Positions 52,073 to 62,558 of a DNA stretch of 64,000 nt are shown piece after piece. Location of the stretch: contig NZ_JAFFID010000005.1 in the NCBI RefSeq assembly GCF_017355955.1, positions 186,001 through 250,000 on the forward strand, in the 5' to 3' direction. How positions within the stretch are numbered: position 1 is the first letter of the stretch; each line of letters starts with the position of its first letter. The translations under genes and the position numbers were made by a program. This stretch comes from Sabulibacter ruber. Its GTDB lineage: Bacteria; Bacteroidota; Bacteroidia; Cytophagales; Hymenobacteraceae. The notes below the pieces were generated by a model. It was not told the DNA's origin. It saw nothing but the letters and a program-made list of their open reading frames with translations, and made no database searches.

Positions 52073-52615
52073 ATGAAAAAGGTAAATAAGTGGATGCTGG
52101 CTTCTTCTTTCTTTATGAGTAGCCTGGCAATGTTTTCTTGTTCTAAAGTAGACAAGGAAGCTTCCGCAGCCGAAAAAGTAAAAGTTCAGGAGTTCTTGCA
52201 GCAAGCTGCTTCCACAGATAACTTCCAGTTGATGGCCGGTATGATGGCCGGAGACCAAGGCAGGAAAGCAGATGTGGGCGCTCTGGGACAAAAGATATAC
52301 CACGTTCACTCCAGAACAAACCCCGTTCTGGCCGAAATAGCCAAGAAAAAGGACATCCAGCTTCCGGCCGAGATGGGAACTGAGAAGAAGGCCATGGTAG
52401 ACAGCTTGGAAGCTAAAAAAGGCGAGGATTTTGACCAGGCCTTTGCCGACGCAGAAATAGCCGCCCATAAAGAGGCTATCGCCCTGTATGAAAAAGCCGA
52501 TAAGGAAGTGAATGACCAGGATGTACAGTCTTTCATTGACCAGGTGCTGCCGGTATTGAAAGAGCACCTGACCGAGGCGCAGGAATTGAAAACTGAGTTG
52601 AGCAGCCCTAAATAA
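52073..52615 (+). CDS. DUF4142 ferritin-like lipoprotein
   Basis: A 180-residue predicted lipoprotein (MFSC lipobox, Cys about 23). The mature part is all-helical with pieces such as EFLQQAASTDNFQLMAGMMA, DQAFADAEIAAHKEAIALYEKA and QVLPVLKEHLTEAQEL. The pattern of an Asp/His-containing helical bundle is that of DUF4142, related in fold to ferritin-like proteins. Function unknown; possible envelope stress role. It is monocistronic with its own terminator. Confidence 0.82.
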   Translation: MKKVNKWMLASSFFMSSLAMFSCSKVDKEASAAEKVKVQEFLQQAASTDNFQLMAGMMAGDQGRKADVGALGQKIYHVHSRTNPVLAEIAKKKDIQLPAEMGTEKKAMVDSLEAKKGEDFDQAFADAEIAAHKEAIALYEKADKEVNDQDVQSFIDQVLPVLKEHLTEAQELKTELSSPK

Positions 52616-52636
52616 TTTATCTTTTTATATAAAAGT

Positions 52637-52680
52637 ACAGCAAGGCCCTTCCAAACAGGTTTGGAAGGGCCTTGCTGTTT
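52637..52680. terminator. Bidirectional terminator
   Basis: ACAGCAAGGCCCTTCCAAAC and its complement, very strong. It lies between the convergent DUF4142 and BtuF-like genes. Confidence 0.9.
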
Positions 52681-52705
52681 CTGCTATAGGGGTAAGCTTA
52701 TTCTG

Positions 52706-53518
52706 CTAACCAAGCAAAAGTGACTCTCTAAAGGAAGAAGAGACTTCCTCAATCAACCGGTTTAGATAGGGCACACTGTACAACAGGCGGCTGCCGTACC
52801 AACTGAAAAGCTCTCCGTCCACTACTTTCACCAACGCCTGCGGGCAGATAGCCTGGAACTCAGCAATATGTTTTTCCTTGAAAGGGTAGGGCTCTGAGGA
52901 AAGTAAAATCAGCTTGGGGTTAGCTAACCGTAATTGTTCAGCAGTGACCTCGGGGTACCTTGAAAGGTGTCCCAGCACATTCTGAAAACCGCATCTAGAA
53001 AGCATATGGTCAATGAAGTTGTTGGAGCCCACGCCCATATAAGGTTTTCTCCAGATAAAGTAAGCAGTGGGTACAGGCGGCATGGCGGGCTGCAAAGAGG
53101 CAAACTGTTGCGCAAGCACTGAGACCAATTCTTTCGCCTTCTCCTGGGTACCGGTTAGTTGCCCAATGCCTTCCATCATGGCAAGGGAATCTTCCAGCGT
53201 GAAGATGTCGCTCATCCAGACCGGGTACTGCTGCGCTAGTTGCTCAATACCATCCTGGTAATTCTCTTCCTTGTTCCCGATGATCAGATCAGGTTGAAGT
53301 TGCTGAATTGCCTCAAAGTTGAAGTTCTTGGTGCCGCCTACTTTTGTTTTTCCGGTAGTCTGCTCTTTAGGGTGAATGCAGAATTTAGTCACGCCAACTA
53401 TCCTGTCACCTAAACCGAGGTGAAAAAGTAACTCGGTTTGGGAAGGCACCAGAGACACAATCCGCTGGGGAAGACTAGGCAGCCAGATCTGCCGGTTCAT
53501 TTGGTCAGTAAAAAGCAA
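52706..53518 (-). CDS. BtuF-like (cobalamin/iron-chelate binding) protein without signal peptide
   Basis: A 270-residue protein of the class III substrate-binding fold: QRIVSLVPSQTELLFHLGLGD, VGGTKNFNFEAIQQLQPDLII, then a long helix and ANPKLILLSSEPYPF. These proteins normally bind cobalamin or siderophores in the periplasm. This one has no signal peptide, which is common among its Bacteroidota homologues and means its location is uncertain. The start is probably TTG at 53518 (FTDQMNR precedes the conserved core); the ATG at 53500 is an alternative. No ABC permease lies beside it. Confidence 0.85.
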   Translation of the reverse strand: MLFTDQMNRQIWLPSLPQRIVSLVPSQTELLFHLGLGDRIVGVTKFCIHPKEQTTGKTKVGGTKNFNFEAIQQLQPDLIIGNKEENYQDGIEQLAQQYPVWMSDIFTLEDSLAMMEGIGQLTGTQEKAKELVSVLAQQFASLQPAMPPVPTAYFIWRKPYMGVGSNNFIDHMLSRCGFQNVLGHLSRYPEVTAEQLRLANPKLILLSSEPYPFKEKHIAEFQAICPQALVKVVDGELFSWYGSRLLYSVPYLNRLIEEVSSSFRESLLLG

Positions 53519-53580
53519 ATCTGATTTGAAAACTTAGGTTGTACTTTGGTTGAAACGGGGTATGTGGCTACAGGAAAAGC

Positions 53581-53627
53581 AATCCGTTTTTCGCTTGATT
53601 CTCAGAAATCAGCCTAAAGAAACGGTT
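53581..53627. repeat. IR38 palindromic element, copy 27
   Basis: AATCCGTTTTTCGCTTGATT and AAATCAGCC then AAAGAAACGGTT; matched outer arms CCGTTT / AAACGG. It lies 12 bp beyond the minus-strand GNAT stop. Confidence 0.75.
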
Positions 53628-53639
53628 GACTAAGAGCGT

Positions 53640-54197
53640 TCACCTGGCAGCCTCTGCGACTATTTTTTGCCGCCACTCCCAGTCCAGGATGGCGTAGATG
53701 TAAGAATCGCACCATTCGCCTTTGATGAAGATGTTCTCTTTGAAATGAGCCTCGCGGCGCATGCCCAGTTTTTCCATGATGCGGTAAGAACCGATGTTCC
53801 TGGGGTCGCAGTCGGCCCAGATGCGGTGGAGTTTCAGTTCCTCAAACCCGAATCTCATCAGGGCGGCGGCGGCTTCTGAAGTGTATCCTTTGTTCCAGTA
53901 GGTTTTGTTGAGAATGTACCAGAGAACTGCCTCCTCGGCGTCATAATCTACTTTCATGCCTACTCTGCCAATGAGCATGCTGGTGGTTTGCAGCACAATG
54001 GCCAGGTCAAATAAGGTGCGGGGAACATCTTTGGCTTCTTCCAGACACCTCTGGATGTACTCCCGGCTTTCTTTGCTGGTACGCACCTCGCTGGTCTGAT
54101 AGCGCATGACCTCCTCGTTAGACTCATAGAGATGAGTAAAGTGCCAATCGTCTTCCTGGAACTCGCGCAGGAGCAGACGGGGGGTAAGCAGTTGCAT
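53640..54197 (-). CDS. GNAT family N-acetyltransferase (RimJ/RimL-like)
   Basis: A 185-residue acetyltransferase. It opens TPRLLLREFQEDDW, the RimJ-like start, then EAVLWYILNKTYWNKGYTSEAAAALM with the acetyl-CoA loop, RIWADCDPRNIGSYRIMEKLGMRRE, and a final beta segment. The acceptor is unknown (protein N-terminus, antibiotic or small molecule). I chose ATG at 54197; the frame continues to 54263 without conserved sequence. Confidence 0.92.
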   Translation of the reverse strand: MQLLTPRLLLREFQEDDWHFTHLYESNEEVMRYQTSEVRTSKESREYIQRCLEEAKDVPRTLFDLAIVLQTTSMLIGRVGMKVDYDAEEAVLWYILNKTYWNKGYTSEAAAALMRFGFEELKLHRIWADCDPRNIGSYRIMEKLGMRREAHFKENIFIKGEWCDSYIYAILDWEWRQKIVAEAAR

Positions 54198-54277
54198 GCA
54201 TCTTGGCTTAGGTTCACTTAAAAGTAAACGGTAGAAGTATAAATACCTAGTGTTTCCTTGCAAGCAGGTAGGCCAGA

Positions 54278-54320
54278 AACAAAGACGCCTCAGCGGGAGC
54301 GTTCCCTGCTGAGGCGTTTC
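54278..54320. terminator. Terminator of the M42 peptidase gene
   Basis: GACGCCTCAGC(A/G) pairs with GCTGAGGCGTTTC, 47 bp beyond the minus-strand stop. Confidence 0.8.
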
Positions 54321-54326
54321 AATGTT

Positions 54327-54365
54327 CTGTTTTAAGCTTCTTTTCTGCTAAACAGGTCCAAAAAG
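54327..54365. repeat. IR38 palindromic element, copy 28
   Basis: CTGTTTTAAGCTTCTTTTC and TAAACAGGTCCAAAAAG, directly against the M42 stop and ahead of its terminator. Confidence 0.65.
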
Positions 54366-54366
54366 G

Positions 54367-55437
54367 CTATTTCAGATAACGGAAATCATGGCCGCTTTCC
54401 AGCTGCGTCAGGAAGTGGTAGAAGAGCTGAATAATGCTTTCCACGTCGTCTCTGTGCACGGTTTCCACGGTTGTGTGCATGTATTTCAGCGGAAGGGAGA
54501 TCAAGGCAGACGCAACCCCTTCAGAAGAGTAGGCAAAAGCATCGGTGTCAGTACCGGTAGCCCGGGTAGCAGCCGCGCGTTGGAACGGAATCTCGTTTTT
54601 CTGAGCTACGTCAATGAGCATGTTGAGCACGTTGTTCTGTACCGCCGGACCATAGGTAAGTACCGGACCTTTACCGCAGTGCAGGTCGCCGTTGGTTTTT
54701 TTCTCGTAGCCCTGTGATTGGGTGTCATGGGTTACGTCTGTGATGATGGCCAGGTCTGGCTTAATGCGGTGCGCAATCATCTCGGCACCACGCAGGCCAA
54801 TCTCTTCCTGTACCGCATTCACAATGTATAGCCCGAAGGGTAGCTTCTTGTCGTTCTCTTTCAGCATGCGGGCCACCTCGGCGATCATGAAGCCCCCGAT
54901 GCGGTTGTCCAATGCGCGGCCTACGTAGAACTTCTCGTTCATTACCCAGAACTCGTCATCAAAAGTAACTACGCACCCTACGTGGATGCCCATGTCTTCT
55001 ACTTCCTGCTTGTTGGCCGCGCCGCAGTCCAGGAAAATGGTTTCAACGGTTGGGGCTTTGTCCTGGTCTGGTTTGCGCACGTGAATGGCAGGGTACCCAA
55101 ACACCGCTTTCACCGGACCGTTTTTAGTATGGATGTTCACTCTCTTGGAAGGCGCAATCACGGCATCGGAACCGCCGTTGCGGCGCACGTAGATATAGCC
55201 TTCTGGGGTGATATAGTTTACAAACCAGGAAATCTCATCGGCGTGAGCCTCAATCACCACTTTATAGGTGGCCTCAGGGTTGATGACGCCCACCACGGTG
55301 CCGTAGGTATCCACGAAGTACTCGTCAATGTACGGTCTGATGTAGTCTAACCACAGTTTCTGGCCCGGTGACTCAAAGCCGGTTGGGGCGGCATTGTTGA
55401 GGTAGGTCTGCAAAAATTCAAAGCTTTCTTCTCTCAT
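54367..55437 (-). CDS. M42 family glutamyl aminopeptidase (TET-type)
   Basis: A 356-residue zinc peptidase. Metal ligands and catalytic residues appear in IEAHADEISWFV (His, Asp), GRALDNRIGGFM (bridging Asp), VQEEIGLRGAE (catalytic Glu and ligand Glu), TDVTHDTQ (Asp) and MHTTVETVHRDDVE (His). M42 enzymes often form large tetrahedral shells that trim peptides from the proteasome/Clp. It is cytosolic, with no signal. Length is typical. Confidence 0.94.
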   Translation of the reverse strand: MREESFEFLQTYLNNAAPTGFESPGQKLWLDYIRPYIDEYFVDTYGTVVGVINPEATYKVVIEAHADEISWFVNYITPEGYIYVRRNGGSDAVIAPSKRVNIHTKNGPVKAVFGYPAIHVRKPDQDKAPTVETIFLDCGAANKQEVEDMGIHVGCVVTFDDEFWVMNEKFYVGRALDNRIGGFMIAEVARMLKENDKKLPFGLYIVNAVQEEIGLRGAEMIAHRIKPDLAIITDVTHDTQSQGYEKKTNGDLHCGKGPVLTYGPAVQNNVLNMLIDVAQKNEIPFQRAAATRATGTDTDAFAYSSEGVASALISLPLKYMHTTVETVHRDDVESIIQLFYHFLTQLESGHDFRYLK

Positions 55438-55634
55438 AGCTTTCTGTTTAGTCGGAGCAAAGCACTCTCCGGATGTTGTTTGTCAGTTGAAGTAGTTTTG
55501 GCTGGGGTGCTTTGAGGTCACCAACCAATAGGTAATTGAATATTGAATAAGAGATGTTAGACGGTAGATAACAGAAATTAGATTTTTCAATTTAATACCA
55601 TGACCTAAAATCTATTATCTAAATACCAACGTCT

Positions 55635-57197
55635 TTATAGGGGAATATTTCCGTGCTTTTTCTTAGGTAATTGGTCTACTTTGTTTTCCAGCATCTTGAA
55701 TGCTTTGATGAGCTTGGCCCGGGTCTGTGACGGGTAGATCACTTCATCTACGAAACCACGGTGCGCAGCGCGGTACGGCGTAGCAAATTTCTCCTGATAC
55801 TCGGCAACTTTCTCGGCTAGTTTGGCCTCGGGGTCTTCGGACGCGGCAATCTCGCGTTTGAAGATGATCTCCGCGGCCCCTTTGGCACCCATTACGGCAA
55901 TCTCGGCGGTTGGCCAGGCGTAATTCAGGTCGGCGCCAATGTGCTTGGAGTTCATCACGTCGTACGCCCCGCCGTAGGCCTTGCGGGTAATCACGGTAAC
56001 ACGGGGCACGGTAGCCTCGCAGAAAGCGTACAGCAGTTTAGCGCCGTTGGTGATAATACCGCGCCATTCCTGGTCAGTACCGGGCAAGAAACCGGGTACG
56101 TCTTCCAGGACCAGCAATGGAATATTGAAAGAGTCACAGAAGCGCACAAACCGGGCGGCTTTGGTGCTGGCGTTGATGTCCAGAACCCCGGCCAGAACCG
56201 CAGGCTGGTTTCCTACAATTCCTATGCTGCGGCCAGCCAAACGGGCAAACCCTACCACAATGTTTTCGCCGAAATTCTTGTGCACCTCCAGGAACGAACC
56301 TGCATCAATGATGCCTTCCACCACTTCCCGAATGTCATACGGCTGATTGGGGTTTTCCGGAACGATGGAGTTCAGCACTTCACGGGTTTCGTCGGCCTGA
56401 GGCTCATACGGCAGGGCAGGAGGGAGTTCCTCGCAGTTCTGCGGCATGTAGCTCAAAAGTTGCTTTATGTTCTGGATACACTCTACCTCGTTGGCGCAGG
56501 AGAAGTGCGTTACCCCACTTTTGGTGCTGTGGGTGCTGGCCCCGCCTAATTCTTCTGAGGTAACAGTCTCATGCGTTACGGTTTTTACCACGTTAGGGCC
56601 CGTCACAAACATGTAAGACGTGTTCTCCACCATCAAAATAAAGTCTGTGATAGCGGGAGAGTACACGGCACCACCGGCACAAGGCCCCATAATAGCCGAT
56701 AGCTGCGGCACCACACCAGAGGCCAGGGTGTTTTTGTAGAAGATATCGGCGTAACCGCCCAGAGAAACCACCCCTTCCTGAATACGGGCTCCGCCGGAAT
56801 CGTTCAGGCCAATCACGGGGGCGCCGTTTTTCATGGCCAGATCCATGATCTTGACAATTTTCTCGGCGTGGGTTTCAGAGAGGGAACCGCCAAAAACAGT
56901 AAAGTCCTGTGAGAAAACATACACCAGGCGGCCGTTCACGGTACCGTATCCGGTCACTACGCCATCGCCCAGGTAATATTCCTTGTCCAACCCAAAGTCT
57001 TTGGAGCGGTGCATCACAAACTTGCCAATCTCCTCAAAGGAACCTTCGTCCATGAGAAGGTCAATGCGCTCGCGGGCGGTAAGTTTTCCTTTTTTATGTT
57101 GGGCATCAATGCGCGCCTGGCCACCACCTAAAAGCGCTTCGGCATTTTTGCGGTCTAATATCTCAAATTTACTGTTCTGGGAGTTCTGGTCTGACAT
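55635..57197 (-). CDS. pccB: Acyl-CoA (propionyl-CoA) carboxylase beta subunit
   Basis: A 520-residue carboxyltransferase subunit. Two ClpP/crotonase-like halves are seen: the acyl-CoA oxyanion motifs GGARIQEGV and the carboxybiotin-side GFLPG in the second half, with [14 protein letters not shown] typical of the family. It transfers CO2 from biotin to propionyl- or methylcrotonyl-type CoA. The ATG at 57197 is preferred; a TTG at 57221 would add 8 residues. No biotin-carrying partner lies nearby. Upstream 464 bp to clpC is intergenic; it holds one good IR38 copy, one weak one and the clpC terminator. Confidence 0.92.
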   Translation of the reverse strand: MSDQNSQNSKFEILDRKNAEALLGGGQARIDAQHKKGKLTARERIDLLMDEGSFEEIGKFVMHRSKDFGLDKEYYLGDGVVTGYGTVNGRLVYVFSQDFTVFGGSLSETHAEKIVKIMDLAMKNGAPVIGLNDSGGARIQEGVVSLGGYADIFYKNTLASGVVPQLSAIMGPCAGGAVYSPAITDFILMVENTSYMFVTGPNVVKTVTHETVTSEELGGASTHSTKSGVTHFSCANEVECIQNIKQLLSYMPQNCEELPPALPYEPQADETREVLNSIVPENPNQPYDIREVVEGIIDAGSFLEVHKNFGENIVVGFARLAGRSIGIVGNQPAVLAGVLDINASTKAARFVRFCDSFNIPLLVLEDVPGFLPGTDQEWRGIITNGAKLLYAFCEATVPRVTVITRKAYGGAYDVMNSKHIGADLNYAWPTAEIAVMGAKGAAEIIFKREIAASEDPEAKLAEKVAEYQEKFATPYRAAHRGFVDEVIYPSQTRAKLIKAFKMLENKVDQLPKKKHGNIPL

Positions 57198-57368
57198 TGA
57201 AGCGGGTCGATGTTGGTACAAGAAATCAAATTTAGAAAAGTTTAGGGCAGTGTGAAATTTTTGTTAAGGATTTCTTGAGGTACAGGTGTGTCATGGCAAA
57301 ATAATATTTCTTTGAAAGACTATGGTGTTAAACAAACGTTAGCTTTAAAAAAGCTAAGGCCATTTTGT

Positions 57369-57408
57369 ATGTTTCAGGCTCCTTTTTGAAATTTCGGTCC
57401 AAAAACAA
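57369..57408. repeat. IR38 palindromic element, copy 29
   Basis: ATGTTTCAGGCTCCTTTTTG and AAATTTCGGTCCAAAAACAAA. A weaker related sequence begins at 57540 (CTGTTTTAGATAC). Confidence 0.55.
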
Positions 57409-57612
57409 AGGCTACCTGCAGCTGGGAGAAAGTAATGTTTCACTGCGTATTGGGGTGAGGGAAAGGCGTACTTAGGCCATTTTAAGTATTTTTCCGCTCT
57501 GTGTGTGTTGGTTTCATCTGCTAGTTCTTTGATTATGAGCTGTTTTAGATACAACTTTGCTAAACTGGCCCAACTTGTTTTTAGGATAATTTTTTAAAAG
57601 TAACCAGAAAAT

Positions 57613-57644
57613 AAAAAAGGCTGACAGAATGTCTGCCAGCCTTT
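57613..57644. terminator. Terminator of clpC
   Basis: AAAGGCTGACAG pairs with CTGCCAGCCTTT, with an A-run on the left that reads as a T-run on the minus strand. 18 bp beyond the clpC stop. Confidence 0.8.
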
Positions 57645-57661
57645 CAATGTTGTCATTAAGT

Positions 57662-60271
57662 TTATTCTTTCGTCTTGTTATCTGTTGGAGAAGTTTCCTC
57701 CTCTGCAGAAGAAGCTGAATCCTCTGGAAGATCATCTGAAGTATCTCTGCTTACACCTTCGCTTTTGCGGTGAGTGAAAGTGAGCTCTTCTTTGCCATCT
57801 TCGTAGTCAATCACAATGGTATCACCGTGGCCTAGTTCGGCTTTCAGGATTTCCTCTGCAATTGGGTCTTCCATGTACTTAGTGATGGCACGGTTCAACG
57901 GACGGGCACCGTACTTAGAGTCATATCCTTTCTCAGCCACAAAGTCTTTGGCTTTGTTAGTGATCTCCACGGTGTAGCCCAGCGTCTTAATACGAGCCAA
58001 CAGCTTGGCAAGAGAGATATCAATGATTTTGTGGATATCTTCTTTGGCAAGTGAGTTGAACACGATCACGTCATCCAAACGGTTCAGGAACTCAGGAGAG
58101 AACGTTTTCTTCAAGGCAGAAGCAATGGTGCCTTTCATGATGTCGTCCATGTTCTCCTGGCGGGTTTTGGTAGCGAAACCAACCCCAGCCCCGAAGTCCT
58201 GCAGGTCACGGGCCCCAATGTTGGAGGTCATGATGATGATGGTGTTTCTGAAGTCAACTTTACGGCCTAAACCATCGGTCAACACACCGTCATCCAGTAC
58301 TTGCAAGAGCAGGTTGTACACGTCTGGGTGCGCTTTCTCAATCTCGTCCAGCAATACCACAGAGTATGGTTTGCGGCGGATTTTCTCCGTTAACTGACCA
58401 CCTTCTTCGTAACCTACGTAGCCCGGAGGCGCTCCCACTAAGCGAGATACGCTGAATTTCTCCATGTACTCACTCATGTCAATACGTACCAGGGCGTCTT
58501 CCTTGTCAAAAAGGTAGGTAGCCAGCACTTTGGCAAGCTCGGTTTTACCAACCCCGGTAGGGCCTAAGAACACGAACGAACCGATCGGGCGTTTTGGATC
58601 TTTCAGACCAACGCGGGTCCGCTGGATGGCTTTCACCAACTGCTGGATCGCTTTGTCCTGGCCAATCACTTTGCCTTTCAGCTCTTCGCCCATCTTGAGC
58701 AGCTTCTGGCTCTCGTTCTGGGCCACGCGGCTTACCGGAATACCCGTCATCATGGCGATTACCTCGGCCACGTTCTCTTCTTTTACAGCGTAACGCTTTT
58801 TCTTGGTTTCTTCTTCCCAAGCTTTCTTGGCAGCGTCTAACTGATCAAGCAGTTTTTTCTCTTTATCACGTAGTTGAGCGGCCTCTTCGTATTTCTGGCT
58901 TTTCACTACGCGGTTTTTCTCATCCTTGATGTTCTCGATCTGCTGCTCGAGTTTCAGGATATCATCTGGCACCACAATGTTGTTGATGTGTACGCGGGCA
59001 CCGGCCTCATCCAGAATGTCAATAGCCTTGTCTGGTAAGAAACGGTCGCTCATGTAGCGGTCGCTCAACTTCACACAGGCCTCAATGGCTTTGTCTGAGT
59101 AGGTTACATGGTGGTGATCCTGATACTTATCTTTGATGTTGTGCAGGATCTCAATGGTTTCCTCTGGCGTGGTTGGGTCTACCATCACAATCTGGAAACG
59201 ACGGGCTAAGGCACCATCTTTCTCAATGTACTGACGGTATTCATCCAGGGTAGTCGCGCCAATGCATTGGATCTCACCGCGCGCCAAAGCAGGTTTGAAC
59301 ATGTTAGAGGCATCCAGAGAACCAGACGCTCCACCAGCACCCACAATAGTGTGCAGCTCGTCAATGAACAGGATCACGTCAGGAGATTTCTCCAGCTCGT
59401 TCATCACGGCTTTCATGCGCTCCTCAAACTGACCGCGGTATTTAGTACCTGCCACCAATGAGGCAAGGTCTAAGGTTACCACGCGCTTGCTGAACAGCAC
59501 ACGGGATACTTTCTTCTGAATGATGCGCAGGGCCAGACCTTCGGCAATCGCCGTTTTACCAACACCTGGTTCACCAATCAAGATTGGGTTATTCTTCTTG
59601 CGGCGGCTCAATACCTGGGCCACGCGCTCAATTTCTTTCTCACGACCAACAATAGGGTCAAGTTTGCCTTCCTCGGCTAACTTAGTCAGATCACGACCGA
59701 AGTTGTCCAGCACCGGGGTGCGGGATTTCTCAGTACCCTTTTTGGCAGCAGAGCCAGCGCCTCCTTTAGAAGAGGAGCCAAAGAGTTTATCGTTATCGTC
59801 GTTATCGTCTGTATCTGAGGAGGCGAGAGGGTTGTTAGCATGATAGTCTAACGAATCCCGGATAGCTTCATAGTTCACGTTGAATTTGGCTAAGGTTTGC
59901 GATGAAATATTATCCTCATCCCGCAAAATAGACAGCAACAGGTGCTCAGTACCTATGATGTCTGACTTGAAGATTTTTGCCTCCAAATACGTAATTTTCA
60001 GGACCTTCTCTGTCTGCTTGGTAAGCGGAATGCTACCAGTAATATTTGTATTAGGGCTGGCGGTATTCTTGGTGGCCTGCTCAAGTGCGTACTTAAGTTC
60101 CTCCATGGGTACCCCCAGTTTTTTAAGCAAGTTAATGGCAGTGCCTTCTCCTTCGCGAATCATACCCAGAAGCAAATGCTCGGTGCCGATGTAGTCGTGC
60201 CCCAAACGGATGGCTTCCTCGCGACTGAGAGAGATCACCTCTTTCACTCTATTTGAGAATTTGGCTTCCAT
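57662..60271 (-). CDS. clpC: ATP-dependent Clp protease ATP-binding subunit ClpC
   Basis: An 869-residue AAA+ unfoldase. Two ClpN repeats lie in residues 1-150 ([31 protein letters not shown]). The first ATPase domain has Walker A GEPGVGKT near 231 and [14 protein letters not shown]-like middle segment follows (about 430-480, [17 protein letters not shown]). The second ATPase domain has [12 protein letters not shown] near 568, and a C-terminal domain. It ends in an acidic Ser/Glu/Thr tail. It unfolds substrates for ClpP and manages stress and damaged proteins. wbqC lies 96 bp upstream on the same strand. Confidence 0.97.
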   Translation of the reverse strand: MEAKFSNRVKEVISLSREEAIRLGHDYIGTEHLLLGMIREGEGTAINLLKKLGVPMEELKYALEQATKNTASPNTNITGSIPLTKQTEKVLKITYLEAKIFKSDIIGTEHLLLSILRDEDNISSQTLAKFNVNYEAIRDSLDYHANNPLASSDTDDNDDNDKLFGSSSKGGAGSAAKKGTEKSRTPVLDNFGRDLTKLAEEGKLDPIVGREKEIERVAQVLSRRKKNNPILIGEPGVGKTAIAEGLALRIIQKKVSRVLFSKRVVTLDLASLVAGTKYRGQFEERMKAVMNELEKSPDVILFIDELHTIVGAGGASGSLDASNMFKPALARGEIQCIGATTLDEYRQYIEKDGALARRFQIVMVDPTTPEETIEILHNIKDKYQDHHHVTYSDKAIEACVKLSDRYMSDRFLPDKAIDILDEAGARVHINNIVVPDDILKLEQQIENIKDEKNRVVKSQKYEEAAQLRDKEKKLLDQLDAAKKAWEEETKKKRYAVKEENVAEVIAMMTGIPVSRVAQNESQKLLKMGEELKGKVIGQDKAIQQLVKAIQRTRVGLKDPKRPIGSFVFLGPTGVGKTELAKVLATYLFDKEDALVRIDMSEYMEKFSVSRLVGAPPGYVGYEEGGQLTEKIRRKPYSVVLLDEIEKAHPDVYNLLLQVLDDGVLTDGLGRKVDFRNTIIIMTSNIGARDLQDFGAGVGFATKTRQENMDDIMKGTIASALKKTFSPEFLNRLDDVIVFNSLAKEDIHKIIDISLAKLLARIKTLGYTVEITNKAKDFVAEKGYDSKYGARPLNRAITKYMEDPIAEEILKAELGHGDTIVIDYEDGKEELTFTHRKSEGVSRDTSDDLPEDSASSAEEETSPTDNKTKE

Positions 60272-60367
60272 GTAGTCTAGTCTAGTAATTTGTTGTTGTG
60301 CGTCTGCAACTAGTTGTTGCCTAGGCTTCTGCTATATTATTGTAAACAAGCTGAGTGGGGCAAATGT

Positions 60368-60985
60368 TCAACAGAAAGCCGCTGAGTTCTGTAGGTAAAT
60401 AGATGCCTCTGGGCCAAGGTTAAACAACAAGTCCAGTATACTCAGGTTTGATGCAAATTGTTTGCCAAACACTTGCCGGTACGGCCTTAGGTGCAAAATG
60501 TCAGGCTCCTTCTTTGGGTGAAGTTTCCCGCGCCAATCCAACACCGGCTCCTCATAGGTTTTTACATACGTCTGAGTAGCGCTTATGGGTTTGCTTAGCT
60601 TCAGGAATTTAGCGAAAATTTTGAACAATTCCATATTGAGCTCAAAAAGCAGCCCGGGCCTGCGGTCATACACGTCTTTGAGGTAGTCTGCGTAGTACTC
60701 AAAGAAGGGGGCGCTGCCGTAGGCGCTCTGGATGGTACGCCAGTGAATGTCTGTCCACCGTTGCCCGTAATCTATCTCCAGCTCCGTGACCAGAGTCTTG
60801 CTGTTGCCCTTCACTACCGGGATGGAGAGGGGAACCACGCCCTGGGCCGTGAGAATGTGGCAGCGGTTACGGTAGCTCTGTTTCTGGTAATGTTCATGTG
60901 CCTCTACCAGCAGCTCTTCTGCTTCAAAGGCCTTCTGAAAATATAATATACAAGGGTTATACTGTATCTCGGTTAAAAGGTGCAT
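60368..60985 (-). CDS. WbqC family protein
   Basis: A 205-residue protein opening TEIQYNPCILYFQKAF, then YRNRCHILTAQGVVPLSIPV, DIHWRTIQSAYGSAPFFEYYAD and a C-terminal helical part with TYEEPVLDWRGKLHPK. These match the WbqC-like family, seen near polysaccharide or signal peptidase genes but without a settled reaction. No signal peptide. The start ATG at 60985 gives the standard N-terminus. The 360 bp upstream contains IR38 copy 31 and no other recognised content. Confidence 0.88.
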   Translation of the reverse strand: MHLLTEIQYNPCILYFQKAFEAEELLVEAHEHYQKQSYRNRCHILTAQGVVPLSIPVVKGNSKTLVTELEIDYGQRWTDIHWRTIQSAYGSAPFFEYYADYLKDVYDRRPGLLFELNMELFKIFAKFLKLSKPISATQTYVKTYEEPVLDWRGKLHPKKEPDILHLRPYRQVFGKQFASNLSILDLLFNLGPEASIYLQNSAAFC

Positions 60986-61190
60986 GAAAAAGTGCTATTG
61001 AACGGCTGCAAGTAAAGAAGAATTTAAAGACTTGCAATTTCTGAAGAGCCTGACCAGTGGCCCAGTAATATAGAACAAGCAGCTGGGGCCAAATTGTTCC
61101 GCCTGGTTTACCTTAGGTCAGGCAAGTGTTGCTGGTTGCTTCTGACTTGGTAATCAAGGGATAGACGCTTGGATAGAGAACGATGACAAG

Positions 61191-61231
61191 GCTGTTTTGG
61201 TGCCTTTTAAGGGAAAACAGCCCGGAAACAG
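61191..61231. repeat. IR38 palindromic element, copy 31
   Basis: GCTGTTTTGGTGCCTTTTAAG opposite GGAAAACAGCCCGGAAACAG. It lies in the divergent region upstream of the LLM oxidoreductase. Confidence 0.7.
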
Positions 61232-61345
61232 AAAGCAGGTATCCTGGAAGATACGGCCCAAATGAACTCGCGCCGAACTTTAAGCCCTTACTTTGGCCTT
61301 TTAGAAAAACGCTCGTAAGAGTGGTAAATGCAATTCTTAAACATC

Positions 61346-62359
61346 ATGAGTACAAAGAATCTTTCTGATATACACGTTTCTGTGCTGGACCTGGTCCCTA
61401 TTCTGGATGGCAAGACCGCCGCAGACTCCTTCAAAAGCACCGTAGATCTGGCCCAGCACGTGGAAAGACTGGGCTACCGCCGGTACTGGATGGCCGAGCA
61501 CCACAACATGGCCGGTATTGCCAGTTCTGCCACGGTGGTATTGATTGGCCACATGGCGGGTGCCACCTCTAAAATTCGCGTTGGCTCCGGCGGGATCATG
61601 CTGCCCAACCACGCACCGCTGGTTGTGGCTGAGCAGTTCGGGACCTTAGGCACGCTGTACCCCGGCCGGATAGACCTGGGGCTGGGCCGCGCACCCGGCA
61701 CTGACCAAATGACCGCCCAGGCCCTGCGCCGCGACCTGAGAGGCTCCGTAGACGATTTCCCGCAGAACGTGGTTGAGCTGAAAAGCTACCTGGGGCCCGT
61801 AGACCCAACTGCCAAGGTAAGAGCCGTGCCCGGCGAGGGAGTGTACATTCCCATCTGGATTCTGGGGTCCAGCACGTTTGGCGCCCAGTTGGCCGGAATC
61901 CTGGGGATGCCGTACGCCTTCGCCAGCCATTTTGCCCCATCGCACTTGCACGCTGCCCTGCAGGTGTACCGCGACAGTTTCCAGCCCATTGGTGAACTGA
62001 AAGAGCCGTATGCCATGGCCTGCGTGAACGTGATCGCCGCGGACACCGATGAAGAAGCCATTCATTTGTCAACCTCGCTGTACCAGTCATTCCTGAACGT
62101 GGTGCGGGGCACAGCCAAACCCATGCAGCCACCCGTGAAAAGCATGGACGGACTTTGGGATGCCTCTGAGCGCTACGCCGTGCAGCAAATGCTGCGCTAC
62201 TCCTTCATTGGCGGACCTAAGACGATAGAGGAGGAGCTGAAAGCCTTTGTAGACCAAACCGGCGTGGACGAGATCATGGTAGGTTCCAACATCTATGACC
62301 ACGCGGCCCGGTTGCGTTCTTACGAGATTGTTTCCCAGTTCTTCAAGAAGTCACTGTAA
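61346..62359 (+). CDS. LLM-class flavin-dependent oxidoreductase
   Basis: A 337-residue luciferase-like monooxygenase of the small F420/FMN type. It opens [14 protein letters not shown], then [53 protein letters not shown] and [13 protein letters not shown]. It is a single-subunit enzyme with unknown substrate; relatives include YhbW-type proteins. I chose ATG at 61346 since the SVLDL segment normally follows about 12 residues of lead; the ATG at 61328 is possible. Confidence 0.92.
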   Translation: MSTKNLSDIHVSVLDLVPILDGKTAADSFKSTVDLAQHVERLGYRRYWMAEHHNMAGIASSATVVLIGHMAGATSKIRVGSGGIMLPNHAPLVVAEQFGTLGTLYPGRIDLGLGRAPGTDQMTAQALRRDLRGSVDDFPQNVVELKSYLGPVDPTAKVRAVPGEGVYIPIWILGSSTFGAQLAGILGMPYAFASHFAPSHLHAALQVYRDSFQPIGELKEPYAMACVNVIAADTDEEAIHLSTSLYQSFLNVVRGTAKPMQPPVKSMDGLWDASERYAVQQMLRYSFIGGPKTIEEELKAFVDQTGVDEIMVGSNIYDHAARLRSYEIVSQFFKKSL

Positions 62360-62378
62360 CTCCGCTTAAAAGTATTCA

Positions 62379-62431
62379 AGAGAAGTCGCCCGGGATTGAT
62401 GACATGCAATCCTGGGCGACTTCTCTGTTTT
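62379..62431 (+). terminator. Terminator of the LLM oxidoreductase gene
   Basis: AGAGAAGTCGCCCGGGATTG pairs with CAATCCTGGGCGACTTCTCT, then a T-rich tail. Very strong stem. Confidence 0.9.
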
Positions 62432-62531
62432 ACTCCTGGCTGAAGCCAGGGAGTTGATTGCTGTCACAAAGAAAAGGAGCAGGGGAATTTCTAATTGCGT
62501 GTTACCTTTGTAGGCGCAGAGAATGGCTTGC

Positions 62532-62558
62532 CCGTTTTCGGCCTGTTTTCCTGAAAAT
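62532..62558. repeat. IR38-like half element at the lpxL-like start, copy 32
   Basis: CCGTTTTCGGCCTGTTTTCC then TGAAAATG, where the ATG of the following gene falls in the right side. Only the left half and core are preserved. Confidence 0.55.

Noticed and set aside
57540-57577. Additional IR38 copy
   Set aside because: Only the left arm CTGTTTTAGA fits; the core and right arm do not pair. Not counted as a copy.
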